Assembly: GCA_022848805.1 (NCBI GenBank)
Contig: JAJISI010000002.1
Coordinates: 1 to 51,533 of the forward strand
Length of the DNA stretch: 51,533 bases
Reading direction: 5' to 3'
DNA from: Thermoplasmatota archaeon
GTDB taxonomy: Archaea > Thermoplasmatota > Thermoplasmata > UBA10834
Shown: positions 16,788-25,087 of the stretch, in pieces
How positions within the stretch are numbered: position 1 is the first letter of the stretch
Layout of the letters: every line of letters starts with the position of its first letter
Notes under the pieces: generated by a model
What the model was told of the DNA's origin: nothing
What the model saw: only the letters and a program-made list of their open reading frames with translations
The model's database searches: none
Program-made: the position numbers and the translations under genes

Positions 16788-17851
16788 TGCCATCAATCGG
16801 AGAATTGAGGAGAAGAGCGCTGGAATCACTGAGCCGTCCATCATATTCCCTCGTCGACGAGAATATAATGGTGTTGAACAACAACGCAAATCTGTTCGGC
16901 ATTAATCCAGCTGTGAAAGAGGTTGCAGAGTCGTTCGACTTCTCGAAACTCTGGGCTTATCCAAGCGAGAACTCGGATGCCCTGAGGCTGCGCCTTGCGT
17001 CGGAATTCGACGTATCCCCGACCGAGATAATCGTCGGAAACGGATCTGACGAGTTGCTGGATATCGTCTGCAAGAGTTTCATCAATCCTGGCGATGTCTT
17101 CTGCCAACCCACACCCACGTTCAGGATGTACAAGTTCTACGCCCAAGTAAACTTCGCATCGGTTGACGAAAAGGAATTGAACGACGATTTCTCCCTTCGA
17201 ACCGATGAAATAATCGTGGCGCGGGCAAAACTCGTCGCACTCTGCCAACCCAACAATCCAACGGCCAACCTTTTTGATCCGAGAGACGTGAGGAGGATCC
17301 TCTCCGAGTCGGAAGGGATAACAATCCTGGACGAGGCCTACTCGGATTTCTGTGATTCCGACATGCTCGCAGATGTGATGAAAAGCGAGAGGGGGATCGA
17401 CATAAGAACATTCTCCAAGGCATACGGACTCGCAGGTCTTCGTGCTGGCTTTGCCATATCCCGTAAGGAGATTGTAGACGAGCTGAGACGGGTCAGGACG
17501 CCGTTCGGTCTCAATTCGTTCACCGAGGCGGTAGCTATCGCTGCGCTCGACAGTAAGGGGTGGGTTACGGAGAAGATTCAGGAGATGAAGGTGGAGCGGG
17601 AGCGTCTGTCAAAGCAGATGCAGTCGCTAGGCTTCCAGGTCTATCCTTCGGACTGTAACTTCCTGCTCTGTAGATCACCAGTTAGCAGCGCCAAACTCGT
17701 CGGAGCCCTCGAGGCGCGAGGAGTGGCAATCAGAGACTTCGGGTCGTATCCTCTTCTTGAGAACCACGTCCGCGTGACGGTTGGACCGAGAGCGTTCATG
17801 GACCGTTTTCTTGAGATTCTGCGTCCGCTTATGGCTGAGGTATCGACATGA
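16787..17851 (+). CDS. hisC: Histidinol-phosphate aminotransferase
   Basis: 354 residues, a class I/II PLP aminotransferase. NNNANLFGINPAV lies near the start, VGNGSDELLDIVCKSF binds the cofactor phosphate, and CQPNNPTANLF and ILDEAYSDFCD follow. The PLP lysine is in IRTFSKAYGLAGLRAGFAIS, and VRVTVGPRAFMDRFLE closes the protein. It converts imidazole-acetol phosphate to histidinol phosphate. Its ATG overlaps the hisD stop by one base (TGATG). Confidence 0.95.
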   Translation: MPSIGELRRRALESLSRPSYSLVDENIMVLNNNANLFGINPAVKEVAESFDFSKLWAYPSENSDALRLRLASEFDVSPTEIIVGNGSDELLDIVCKSFINPGDVFCQPTPTFRMYKFYAQVNFASVDEKELNDDFSLRTDEIIVARAKLVALCQPNNPTANLFDPRDVRRILSESEGITILDEAYSDFCDSDMLADVMKSERGIDIRTFSKAYGLAGLRAGFAISRKEIVDELRRVRTPFGLNSFTEAVAIAALDSKGWVTEKIQEMKVERERLSKQMQSLGFQVYPSDCNFLLCRSPVSSAKLVGALEARGVAIRDFGSYPLLENHVRVTVGPRAFMDRFLEILRPLMAEVST

Positions 17852-18447
17852 AGGTGACCGTTGCGGACTACGGAGTCGGCAACCTTCACAGCATCTCCAA
17901 GGGGCTCGAGAGGGTCGGCGCGGTCGTTGAGGTCTCGTCTGATCCAAGCGAGCTGGCGGACGCTAGGTGCATCGTCTTCCCCGGCGTAGGCGCGTTCGGG
18001 GCTGCCATGGAAGTCCTACGACCCGCGCTAACAGATATACGGACTGCGATACAGTCTGGGGTTCCAACCCTCGGTATCTGTCTGGGTATGCAGATACTAT
18101 TCGAGGGAAGCGGGGAGTCTGTCGGAGAGGGGGTGTCTGTCATCCAGGGGCGCGCAAGGAGGCTTCAAGCACCGAGGGTTCCGCACATGGGTTGGAACGA
18201 GGTGGTTCACTCCGGAGACGGGCTGTTCGAAGCAATCGATTCGGGGGAACAGTTCTACTTTGCCAACTCCTACGTGTGTTTCCCGACCGAAAAAGTCTCA
18301 ATATCGGAGACGGAATACGGTGAGAGGTTTCCATCAGCTGTGAGGAAGGGAACAATCTTCGGGGTGCAGTTCCATCCGGAGAAGAGCAGCGCTCCCGGTC
18401 TCAGGCTGCTCTCGAACTTCGTCAGGATAGCGGAGGAATCAGCATGA
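17848..18447 (+). CDS. hisH: Imidazole glycerol phosphate synthase, glutamine amidotransferase subunit
   Basis: 199 residues, a class I glutaminase that passes ammonia to HisF. The nucleophile is the Cys of TLGICLGMQILFEGS; the His and Glu of the triad are in VQFHPEKSSAPG. The start VADYGVGNLHSISKGLER is typical. It overlaps hisC by ATGA and hisA by ATGA. The partner hisF lies three genes downstream. Confidence 0.97.
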   Translation: MKVTVADYGVGNLHSISKGLERVGAVVEVSSDPSELADARCIVFPGVGAFGAAMEVLRPALTDIRTAIQSGVPTLGICLGMQILFEGSGESVGEGVSVIQGRARRLQAPRVPHMGWNEVVHSGDGLFEAIDSGEQFYFANSYVCFPTEKVSISETEYGERFPSAVRKGTIFGVQFHPEKSSAPGLRLLSNFVRIAEESA

Positions 18448-19154
18448 AAGTCATACCAGCCGTGGATGTAAGGGGGGGAAAGAGCGTCCAGTTGGTCGGT
18501 GGAAAGCCCGGCACGGAACGTGTCGAGATCGAGGATGTCGCCGGTTTGGCCAGGAAGTGGCAGAAGGATGGCGCCGAGATGATACACATCATCGACCTAG
18601 ACTCGGCCATGGACTTGGGAAACAACGAGGAGCTGATTGAGAACGTGATAGGCGGTCTGTCCATTCCCGTTCAAGTCGGTGGCGGCATCAGGACCGCGGA
18701 CAAGGTCCACAGGTTGTTCGAGATCGGCTGCGAGCGGGTCATCATCGGCACCCGCGCGATCCAGGACCGATCCTTCGTCGAAGAGTTGGCCAAGCAATAC
18801 TCCGACGGTATAGTCGTCGCCCTCGATTCCGCTGCAGATCTGGTATTGATAAAAGGCTGGCAGGAGAGCTCTGGAAAAGACATAGTCTCTGTCGCTAAGG
18901 ATTTCGAATCGCTCCCTATCTGGGGCTTCCTCTACACAAACGTGGATGTGGAGGGGAGGTTGCAGGGCATCAACCCGATCCCGATAAGCAGACTCATACG
19001 GGCCACGGGGAAGCCAGTGATCGTTTCAGGCGGGATAACGACCAAGTCTGATTTGGCGCTCCTCCGCGGAATGGGGGCCGATTCGGTCGTCGTAGGGATG
19101 GCTATCTACACGGGAGCGGTGAATTTCAAGAAAGTGGTGAGGGAGTTCAGTTGA
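18444..19154 (+). CDS. hisA: ProFAR isomerase (phosphoribosylformimino-AICAR-P isomerase)
   Basis: 236 residues, a TIM barrel with the catalytic Asp in IPAVDVRGGKSVQLVGGKPG. The phosphate-binding strands are PVQVGGGIRTADKVHRLF and PVIVSGGITTKSDLALL. GVIIGTRAIQDRS-type sequence and LYTNVDVEGRLQG match the family. It opens the aminoaldose to the ketose in step four. ATGA overlaps on both sides show translational coupling. Confidence 0.96.
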   Translation: MKVIPAVDVRGGKSVQLVGGKPGTERVEIEDVAGLARKWQKDGAEMIHIIDLDSAMDLGNNEELIENVIGGLSIPVQVGGGIRTADKVHRLFEIGCERVIIGTRAIQDRSFVEELAKQYSDGIVVALDSAADLVLIKGWQESSGKDIVSVAKDFESLPIWGFLYTNVDVEGRLQGINPIPISRLIRATGKPVIVSGGITTKSDLALLRGMGADSVVVGMAIYTGAVNFKKVVREFS

Positions 19155-19717
19155 ATCCAGATGCAGTTAAGCGCTACGCCCGGGTCGTCCGGGAGACACG
19201 GGAGACCAAGGTGTGCGCAGAGGTGACAGTAGACGGTACAGGCGACGCGAGGTGCGATATCCCGGACGAGTTCCTAAGACACATGGTTGAGACGCTTGGG
19301 AGATACTCCGGAATCGACCTAGTCATTGAGGCTAGAGGTGATATCGATCATCACCTGATTGAGGACGTCGCGATAACCCTTGGACGTGCCTATCGCGAGG
19401 CCATCGCCGAATCACCCGTCAGAAGGATAGCGAACGCCGTCGTACCCATGGACGAGGCCCTCGTGCAGGTCACGGTGGACCTGATTGACCGCCCTTACGT
19501 GCATTTGGAGCTTCCTAACCAGATGTATTCGCATTTCATAAGGTCGTTCGCGATGGAGATGCGGGCAACGATTCATACCGTGGTTGTTAGAGGGGTAGAT
19601 GACCACCACATAGTCGAGGCGACGTTCAAAGCACTCGGCAGGGCCCTAGGAGAGGCGATGTCTCGTACGGAGTCGTCGGTGTCGACCAAGGCCTCCGTCA
19701 AATGGGGTGTCAGCTGA
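19151..19717 (+). CDS. hisB: Imidazoleglycerol-phosphate dehydratase
   Basis: 188 residues, monofunctional. Manganese-binding histidine motifs are seen: DIDHHLIEDVAITLG and VDDHHIVEATFKALGRALGEA, plus ALVQVTVDLIDRPYVHLEL. The start is a TTG overlapping the hisA stop (TTGA); no other start precedes the conserved N-terminal RVVRETRETKVCAEVTVDG. No phosphatase domain is fused, so histidinol phosphate must be hydrolysed by another protein; see the PHP gene at 21053. Confidence 0.95.
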   Translation: MNPDAVKRYARVVRETRETKVCAEVTVDGTGDARCDIPDEFLRHMVETLGRYSGIDLVIEARGDIDHHLIEDVAITLGRAYREAIAESPVRRIANAVVPMDEALVQVTVDLIDRPYVHLELPNQMYSHFIRSFAMEMRATIHTVVVRGVDDHHIVEATFKALGRALGEAMSRTESSVSTKASVKWGVS

Positions 19718-20481
19718 TGCCGTTATCGAAGAGGATCATACCTTGCCTGGACGTCCGCGACGGAGTCGTCGTCAAGGGCATCTGCTTCAAGGGACTGGCG
19801 GAGGTCGGCGACCCGCCGACGCTGGCAGTGAAGTATCAGGAGCAGGGTGCGGACGAGATCGTGTTCCTCGACGTGAAAGCCTCGTTGGCAGGCGTCGAGA
19901 CAATGCGTGCCGCAGTACAGAAGACGGCCGAGCAGCTCTTCGTACCTCTTACGGTAGGTGGAGGGATCAGGACATTCGAAGACGTCAGGCAAATGCTACG
20001 CGTAGGAGCAGACAAGATCTCAATCAATACCGCAGCCGTTGCGGACCCATCTCTGGTTTCCAGATGTGCGGGGGCATTCGGCAGCCAGTGCGTCGTCGTC
20101 GCCGTCGATGCAAAGCGAACTGGCGACAGCTGGGAAGTTTATACTCACTCTGGAACGAGGCCCTCTGGGCGTGACGCCGTCGATTGGACGAGGGAGGTCT
20201 GTGAGTTGGGTGCTGGAGAGATACTGCTGACTAGCATGGACTCCGACGGCATGAAGAACGGGTACGACCTCGAGCTCACCCGGAGGATAGTGCGCGAGGT
20301 GAGCGTGCCAGTTATCGCCTCGGGAGGATGCGGCAACATCGAGCACGTGACCGAGGTCCTTTCGGCCGGCGAGGCGGACGCTGCGCTCGCGGCTTCGATA
20401 TTCCACTACGGACAGCACACGGTACGCGAAGTGAAGGAAGCGCTCGTTGAGAGGGGAATCCCTGTCAGGAGATGCAGCTGA
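19717..20481 (+). CDS. hisF: Imidazole glycerol phosphate synthase, cyclase subunit
   Basis: 254 residues from the ATG overlapping the hisB stop (TGATG); an ATG five codons upstream is less likely. A TIM barrel with both catalytic aspartates: RIIPCLDVRDGVVVKGICF and VVAVDAKRTGDSWEVYTHSG. Other marks are LTVGGGIRTFEDVRQML, ILLTSMDSDGMKNGYDLEL and PVIASGGCGNIEHVTEVL. With HisH it makes imidazoleglycerol phosphate plus AICAR. Confidence 0.97.
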   Translation: MPLSKRIIPCLDVRDGVVVKGICFKGLAEVGDPPTLAVKYQEQGADEIVFLDVKASLAGVETMRAAVQKTAEQLFVPLTVGGGIRTFEDVRQMLRVGADKISINTAAVADPSLVSRCAGAFGSQCVVVAVDAKRTGDSWEVYTHSGTRPSGRDAVDWTREVCELGAGEILLTSMDSDGMKNGYDLELTRRIVREVSVPVIASGGCGNIEHVTEVLSAGEADAALAASIFHYGQHTVREVKEALVERGIPVRRCS

Positions 20482-21056
20482 TGGCTGAGAGCACTCTCAT
20501 CCCGGTCGTAGTTCAGGACGTCAGGAACAACAATGTCTTGATGGTGGCCTTCACGAATGACGAGGCGCTCGAACTCACGAAGAAGACTGGATACATGCAC
20601 TTCTGGAGTCGGTCTAGACAGAGCATATGGAAGAAAGGCGAGACATCAGGCAACGTTCAGAGAGTCGTGGAACTGTTGACCGACTGCGACGAAGACGCAA
20701 TCCTTGCACGCGTGGAACAGACCGGCGTGGCATGCCACACAGGGACATACTCTTGCTTCTTCGACAAACCAATGGGACAGAACGACGTCGTGTCGGAGCT
20801 GTGGAGGGTGTTCGATGAGAGGAAGCAGAGTCATTGTGAGTCCTCCTACACTTGCCGGCTTCTGAGCAATCGGAACTTGCTCCTGAAGAAGATCGCAGAG
20901 GAGAGTTCCGAAGTGTTACTGGCTGCAAAGGACAGGAACAGAGGGGAGGTCGTCTATGAGGCTGCCGATCTGATGTATCATCTGCTCGTGCTTCTGTACG
21001 ACGAAGGCATTACGCTGGCCGATGTCTACAAGGAACTGGAGGGAAGAAGGAAATGA
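20481..21056 (+). CDS. hisIE: Bifunctional phosphoribosyl-AMP cyclohydrolase / phosphoribosyl-ATP pyrophosphatase
   Basis: 191 residues, steps two and three fused. HisI (1-~110) has LMVAFTNDEALELTKKTGYM, the metal site DCDEDAIL and the cysteine motif VACHTGTYSCFF. HisE (~112-191) has LLLKKIAEESSEVLLAAKDR and YEAADLMYHLLVLLYDEG. The start is taken at ATG 20481 in a TGATG overlap; an ATG three codons earlier is possible. The HisI-HisE order is the usual fusion order. The downstream PHP gene starts in an ATGA overlap. Confidence 0.96.
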   Translation: MAESTLIPVVVQDVRNNNVLMVAFTNDEALELTKKTGYMHFWSRSRQSIWKKGETSGNVQRVVELLTDCDEDAILARVEQTGVACHTGTYSCFFDKPMGQNDVVSELWRVFDERKQSHCESSYTCRLLSNRNLLLKKIAEESSEVLLAAKDRNRGEVVYEAADLMYHLLVLLYDEGITLADVYKELEGRRK

Positions 21057-21721
21057 GGGCGAAACGTTGCGACTTTCATACGCACACGATATTCAGCGAC
21101 GGCGAACTGATCCCCATGGAGCTCATTCGAAGGGCCGCTGTGGCGGACCACAGAGCGGTTGCGATAACCGACCACGCGTCGTTCTCAAGCATAGATTGGG
21201 TCATCGGGCAGGTGGCAAAGGACTGTGCTAAGGCAGACGCATGGGGGATAGACGCGATCCCTGGCGTAGAGATCACCCACGTGCCGGTCAAGTATCTTGA
21301 CGAATCCATCCGTCTCGCCAAGAAGGCTGGAGCGGAGATCGTTGTCGTGCACGGGGAGACTCCGGTCGAACCCGTTGAGAGCGGGACCAACCACGCTGCA
21401 GTATCGAACCCTGATGTCGACATCCTGGCACACCCTGGAATGATGTCAGAGGATGACGCGCACCTCGCCGCGAAGAACGAAGTGTTTCTGGAGATCTCAT
21501 GTCGGAGGGGTCACTCCCTGTCGAATGGGCATGTCGCGTCGATGGCCTTGAACGCCGGGGCGAGATTGCTCGTCAACACAGACATGCACTCCCCCGAGGA
21601 CCTGAGCTCAATGGCCACCGCAACCGCTGTCGCCAGAGGGGCGGGCCTCGACCCAGACCGAACCAGGGAAGCGCTTGTCACCAACTCCGAGACATTGCTT
21701 CGCAAGCTGGGAAGGCTCTAG
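21053..21721 (+). CDS. PHP-domain phosphoesterase, probable histidinol-phosphatase
   Basis: 222 residues of PHP fold with metal-binding motifs CDFHTHTIFSDGEL, AVAITDHASFSS, IPGVEITHVP, ILAHPGMMSE and LVNTDMHSPEDL, all expected ligands present. It is the last gene of the his operon, overlapping hisIE by ATGA, and no other histidinol-phosphate phosphatase gene is present in the operon. The role (histidinol phosphate to histidinol) is inferred from this position and from PHP-type HisK/HisJ enzymes. A general PHP phosphoesterase is the alternative. Confidence 0.8.
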   Translation: MRAKRCDFHTHTIFSDGELIPMELIRRAAVADHRAVAITDHASFSSIDWVIGQVAKDCAKADAWGIDAIPGVEITHVPVKYLDESIRLAKKAGAEIVVVHGETPVEPVESGTNHAAVSNPDVDILAHPGMMSEDDAHLAAKNEVFLEISCRRGHSLSNGHVASMALNAGARLLVNTDMHSPEDLSSMATATAVARGAGLDPDRTREALVTNSETLLRKLGRL

Positions 21722-21750
21722 CCTGCGTCTTATTAACTTTCGGTGGTTGC

Positions 21751-21760
21751 CTTAATAATG
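21751..21760 (+). promoter_or_regulatory. TATA box for nikR
   Basis: CTTAATAATG, ~27 nt before the GTG at 21783; predicts a leaderless mRNA. It lies just after the his operon end. Confidence 0.45.
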
Positions 21761-21782
21761 CTGAAATACTGACATCACCATA

Positions 21783-22190
21783 GTGGCGATGAAGAAAATG
21801 ATAGTCAGTCTTTCGGTTCCCGAGGCGCTGCTGGATCAGTTCGACGAGGTACGTCGCTCGAAGGGGTTCCGGTCGCGCTCCGACGCAGTGAGAGAGGCCA
21901 TGCGCGCGTTTCTGGATGAGGCCGATTGGGAGAGTTCCGACGGCGAGAACCAGCTGGTCGTGACTACCATCTACGACGAGCACGGCCCTCGCGGCGAGCT
22001 CTCAGCCCTGCAGCACAGACACGAGGAGATACAGATGATGCTCCACCTGCATCTGGAGAAGGGACAGTGCATGGAGTTGTTCATCGCTAGAGGATCTAAC
22101 GCCGTGCTACGCGAGATCCTCGGCAAGTTGCGGCGGATCAAAGGTGTGAGGTCAATCAGATTCATCTCGACCGCGAGCGGCATCCGTTAA
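21783..22190 (+). CDS. nikR: NikR-type ribbon-helix-helix nickel-responsive regulator
   Basis: 135 residues. N-terminal ribbon-helix-helix DNA-binding domain ([36 protein letters not shown]) and a C-terminal ACT-like domain. The nickel-site signature HLHLEKGQC matches the H87-x-H89-x5-C95 pattern of E. coli NikR. The fourth ligand, H76 in E. coli, aligns here with Gln and the nearest His is one residue on (QHRHEE), so the site may differ slightly. Start is GTG 21783 or ATG 21789. Hydrogenase and hyp genes nearby are plausible nickel-linked targets; no operator was identified. Confidence 0.88.
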   Translation: MAMKKMIVSLSVPEALLDQFDEVRRSKGFRSRSDAVREAMRAFLDEADWESSDGENQLVVTTIYDEHGPRGELSALQHRHEEIQMMLHLHLEKGQCMELFIARGSNAVLREILGKLRRIKGVRSIRFISTASGIR

Positions 22191-22256
22191 TCGCTCAACC
22201 CTTGAAGTCTCCTGGGGTGAGTCCTGTGAGGGGATTCCGTGTAGTTCGGCGGAAAC

Positions 22257-22264
22257 GTTAATAT
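22257..22264 (+). promoter_or_regulatory. TATA box for peroxiredoxin
   Basis: GTTAATAT, ~27-34 nt before ATG 22291, compatible with a leaderless start at 22291. The rest of the ~100-nt gap after nikR shows nothing further. Confidence 0.45.
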
Positions 22265-22290
22265 CTCAACCATGGGTACGCCGCACGGAG

Positions 22291-22959
22291 ATGGTTGGCA
22301 TGAGTTGTGATCAAGATTCGACCAGAGGCATACCTCTGCTTGGCGAGAAGTTTCCCGAGATGGAAGTCCAGACGACGCATGGCAAGATGCTGCTGCCCGA
22401 AGCTTTTGCTGGGAAGTGGTTCGTGCTATTCAGCCACCCAGGAGACTTCACACCTGTGTGCACCACGGAGTTCGTGGCGTTCGCAAAGATGCACGAAGAG
22501 TTCAGGAAGGAGAATTGCGAGCTCATAGGGTTGTCAGTAGACCAGGTCTTCTCCCACATCAAGTGGGTCGAGTGGATCAAGGAGAAGCTCGAAGTGGAGG
22601 TGACCTTCCCCGTTATAGCCGACGGCTCAGCAAACGTCGCGAAGACGCTAGGAATGATTCATCCAGGCAAGGGTACAAACACGGTGAGGGCGGTGTTCTT
22701 TGTGGACCCTGAGGGCAAGATCAGGCTTATGATGTACTACCCGCAGGAGATCGGCAGGAACATGCACGAAGTACTCAGAGCCATCAGGGCGCTGAAGATG
22801 TCCGACGAGAACAAGGTCGCCATGCCTGCAAACTGGCCGAAGAACGACTTCCTGGGCGACAAAGTGATAATTCCTCCTGCAACTGACGAGAAGACCGCGA
22901 AGGAACGGCTGTCGAAGTATGACTGCTACGACTGGTGGTTTTGCACGAAGGAGCTGTGA
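22291..22959 (+). CDS. Peroxiredoxin, archaeal 2-Cys Prx6-subfamily
   Basis: 222 residues. Reduces H2O2 and organic peroxides in the cytoplasm. The peroxidatic Cys lies in [20 protein letters not shown], and [20 protein letters not shown] and [20 protein letters not shown] are family segments. The C-terminal arm [13 protein letters not shown] has two further cysteines six residues apart, the same spacing as in Aeropyrum thioredoxin peroxidase (C207/C213). The start may be ATG 22300, which lies 9 nt after GGAG, rather than ATG 22291, which touches GGAG. Expected in an anaerobe needing oxidant defence; single-gene unit. Confidence 0.94.
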   Translation: MVGMSCDQDSTRGIPLLGEKFPEMEVQTTHGKMLLPEAFAGKWFVLFSHPGDFTPVCTTEFVAFAKMHEEFRKENCELIGLSVDQVFSHIKWVEWIKEKLEVEVTFPVIADGSANVAKTLGMIHPGKGTNTVRAVFFVDPEGKIRLMMYYPQEIGRNMHEVLRAIRALKMSDENKVAMPANWPKNDFLGDKVIIPPATDEKTAKERLSKYDCYDWWFCTKEL

Positions 22960-23026
22960 CTCGCCGATCTTCCGAGCCGCTTGAGTCCTCCCGCTCCGGG
23001 TGGGGCGTAGCGAAAAAGGTTGGCTA

Positions 23027-23131
23027 TGGTGCTCCCGCCGGGATTTGAACCCGGGTGCCGAGCTTTCTCCGGGCGAGTCAGAACCCGCCCGCGAGAGGCT
23101 CGAATGATTGGCCGGACTACACTACGGGAGC
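23027..23131 (-). tRNA. tRNA-Glu (CTC) with 27-nt intron at position 37/38, CCA encoded
   Basis: Acceptor arm GCTCCCG/CGGGAGC pairs fully, discriminator A, and CCA is encoded at 23027-23029. D-arm TAGTCCGGCCAATCA is typical of archaeal tRNA-Glu, T-arm ACCCGGGTTCAAATCCCGG. The anticodon stem is CGAGC/GCTCG with loop CTCTCG...A, anticodon CTC at 23093-23095. Removing 23065-23091 leaves a 75-nt body. The intron folds on itself (CGGGCG with CGCCCG) and TCTC pairs with GAGA, giving a bulge-helix-bulge-like splice site. A TATA-like TTTATGTAAAG lies ~30-40 nt upstream (23162-23172). Confidence 0.93.
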
Positions 23132-23230
23132 CTGGATGAAGCATCCAAACCGGGAGGCTTTACATAAACGTTTGGGGTCACCGCACTCTTTGGAGAACGA
23201 ACCCGTGTTGGAGTCGCTGAAACGCTGCAT

Positions 23231-24049
23231 TCACAGATCCTCGTCGCCTTCTCTCCAATCTAGACCCGGAGTCCTGAGTCCAATCTTCACCACTGCTGGA
23301 ACCTTCCGTTTGTGTGACGACGATCTGACCATCCTGGCGACCATGTCTATCTTATCCTTGGAGACGCCTGTGCGCTCTACTGCAGCATCGCTGTCGAGCG
23401 CGAGTTCTATCGTGAGGAGGACTGAGTCGAGGTTTTCGTAGCTCATGCCTATCTCCTTCTCGTCCGCCTGTCCTGGCCATAAGCCTGCGGAAGGCGCTCT
23501 GTCGATGATTTTCTCAGGAATTTCGAGGACTTCCGCTAATTGGCGTACCTCCGTCTTGTACAGGTCTCCTATAGGCTCTAGGTCCGCTCCACCGTCTCCA
23601 TGCTTCGTGAAGTATCCAATCAGCATCTCGCTCTTGTTGCTCGTTCCGAGAACGAGCCTCTCGTCCTTGCCGGCGAAATGATAGAGGAGAATCATCCTGC
23701 AGCGCGCCTTGATGTTCGCCAACCCCCTCCGGTCGATCTTAGCGCCAACTGCACGTGAGAATGACTCGACAGCATCTGAGATGTCTATGATTCTGTGCTG
23801 GACTCCCTCAAGCTCACACAACATCTTAGCATCCTCAAGATCATCTCTGGGGGAATCCTTCTCTGGCATGATCAGACCGAGCACCTTCTCCTTGCCAACA
23901 GCTCCGACTGCCAATCTGAGGACGACGGCGGAATCGATCCCTCCGCTTACGCCTAGAACATATCCCTTCGCCCCGGTCTTCCTGAGTTTCTCAGCAATGA
24001 AATGCTCGATGACGCTCTCAGTACCGTTCTTGAGGGTGGGTGCCGTCAT
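23231..24049 (-). CDS. nadE: NAD+ synthetase, ammonia-dependent type
   Basis: 272 residues, the synthetase domain alone. It amidates nicotinic acid adenine dinucleotide to NAD+ with ATP. The PP-loop is GVSGGIDSAVVLRLAVG. Other motifs are LGLIMPEKDS, ARCRMILLYHFAG, LVLGTSNKSEMLIGYFTKHGDGG, IGDLYKTEVRQLAEVLEIP and RAPSAGLWPGQADE. No glutaminase domain is fused. A TATA-like TATATCC lies ~28 nt before the ATG, so the mRNA is probably leaderless. The divergent neighbour is a nitrilase-family gene. Confidence 0.96.
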   Translation of the reverse strand: MTAPTLKNGTESVIEHFIAEKLRKTGAKGYVLGVSGGIDSAVVLRLAVGAVGKEKVLGLIMPEKDSPRDDLEDAKMLCELEGVQHRIIDISDAVESFSRAVGAKIDRRGLANIKARCRMILLYHFAGKDERLVLGTSNKSEMLIGYFTKHGDGGADLEPIGDLYKTEVRQLAEVLEIPEKIIDRAPSAGLWPGQADEKEIGMSYENLDSVLLTIELALDSDAAVERTGVSKDKIDMVARMVRSSSHKRKVPAVVKIGLRTPGLDWREGDEDL

Positions 24050-24148
24050 CGGCGTTGTGATGGTTTGGTTCGGATATAGCCGTTATGGTCAGCTGAGAGA
24101 ATGATTCCATCCGAATCATAATCTACCGGCGATGCGGTTCTTCATAGG

Positions 24149-24988
24149 ATGACCAAAGTCGGGGTCGTGCTGGCTCAGGTCAATTGTCCGTTGCATGACA
24201 AAGGCGCCAATCTGAGGAGGATGACCCAGGTAGTTAAACGGGCCAAGGGGGATATTGTCATCTTCCCTGAGTTGAACGTGACGGGCTACATGCCCAGGGA
24301 CGATCTGTTCAAGGTCGCCGAGCCTGCGGATGGGCCGACGGTCAAGACGGTCATGAAGTTGGCGAAGGACTCTCAGAAGGACATCATCTTCGGAATGCCG
24401 ATCCAGGACGAGAGAGACCACGGACATCTCTTCAACTCCGCACTTGTTGCGACAGGGCATGGCCGCCTGTTCAGATATGATAAGATGTACCTGCCGAATT
24501 TCGGTCCGTTTGAGGAGAGGATGTTCTTCACCGGTGGAAGGGGTGCTGTTGTGGCTGAGGGAATGCATGCCAGGATCGGGCTCACCGTGTGCTATGATAT
24601 CTTCTTCCCAGAATTGGTCAAGCTCGAGTCTCTGATGGGTGCGCAGCTGCTAGTGAACCTGTCTGCCTCTCCGACTACATCGCGGCCGAGCTTCGAAAAG
24701 GTACTCCCGGCGCGCGCGGTGGAGAACGGTTTGTTCGTCGCCTTCACTAACATGGTGGGCGTGCACGGCAGTCTGGTGTTCAGCGGTGGAAGCCTGATGT
24801 ACGACCCTCGCGGAGAGCTTCTGGCGAAGGCCGCCGACCTGAAGGAGGATGTGGTGGAGGCAGAGATGGACCTGCATGAAATCGCTCTCACCCGCAGGTT
24901 CAGACCTCTGGCAAGGGATCTTCGCCCCGAGGTACTTGACGAGATCCGCTCACTGCTCCGGGTTCGGTCTGGCGCCGACGCCCTCTAG
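24149..24988 (+). CDS. Carbon-nitrogen hydrolase (nitrilase superfamily)
   Basis: 279 residues with the Glu-Lys-Cys triad: FPELNVTGYMP (E), FRYDKMYLPNFGPFEE (K) and GLTVCYDIFFPELVK (C), followed by NLSASPTTSRPSFEKVLPAR and FSGGSLMYDPRGELL. Nitrilase-family enzymes hydrolyse amides or nitriles. A closely similar domain is fused to NadE in glutamine-dependent NAD synthetases. Here it stands divergent from an ammonia-type nadE 100 bp away, so it could be a separate glutaminase for it; an omega-amidase or other amidase is equally possible. The stop codon lies in the loop of a 7-bp hairpin. Confidence 0.85.
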   Translation: MTKVGVVLAQVNCPLHDKGANLRRMTQVVKRAKGDIVIFPELNVTGYMPRDDLFKVAEPADGPTVKTVMKLAKDSQKDIIFGMPIQDERDHGHLFNSALVATGHGRLFRYDKMYLPNFGPFEERMFFTGGRGAVVAEGMHARIGLTVCYDIFFPELVKLESLMGAQLLVNLSASPTTSRPSFEKVLPARAVENGLFVAFTNMVGVHGSLVFSGGSLMYDPRGELLAKAADLKEDVVEAEMDLHEIALTRRFRPLARDLRPEVLDEIRSLLRVRSGADAL

Positions 24989-24997
24989 CAGAGGGCG
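24979..24997 (+). terminator. Hairpin spanning the nitrilase-family stop codon
   Basis: CGCCCTC (24979-24985) pairs with GAGGGCG (24991-24997) across the loop TAGCA, which contains the TAG stop. No strong T-run follows. Possible terminator or 3'-end stabiliser. Confidence 0.45.
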
Positions 24998-25087
24998 GGG
25001 ATTCACGAGACTCAGTCCTCTCGTTCCAGCGTTTCGTGCGTGGGTTCGGATATTCTTAAATATGAACATCATTTTGGAGGTATCCAA

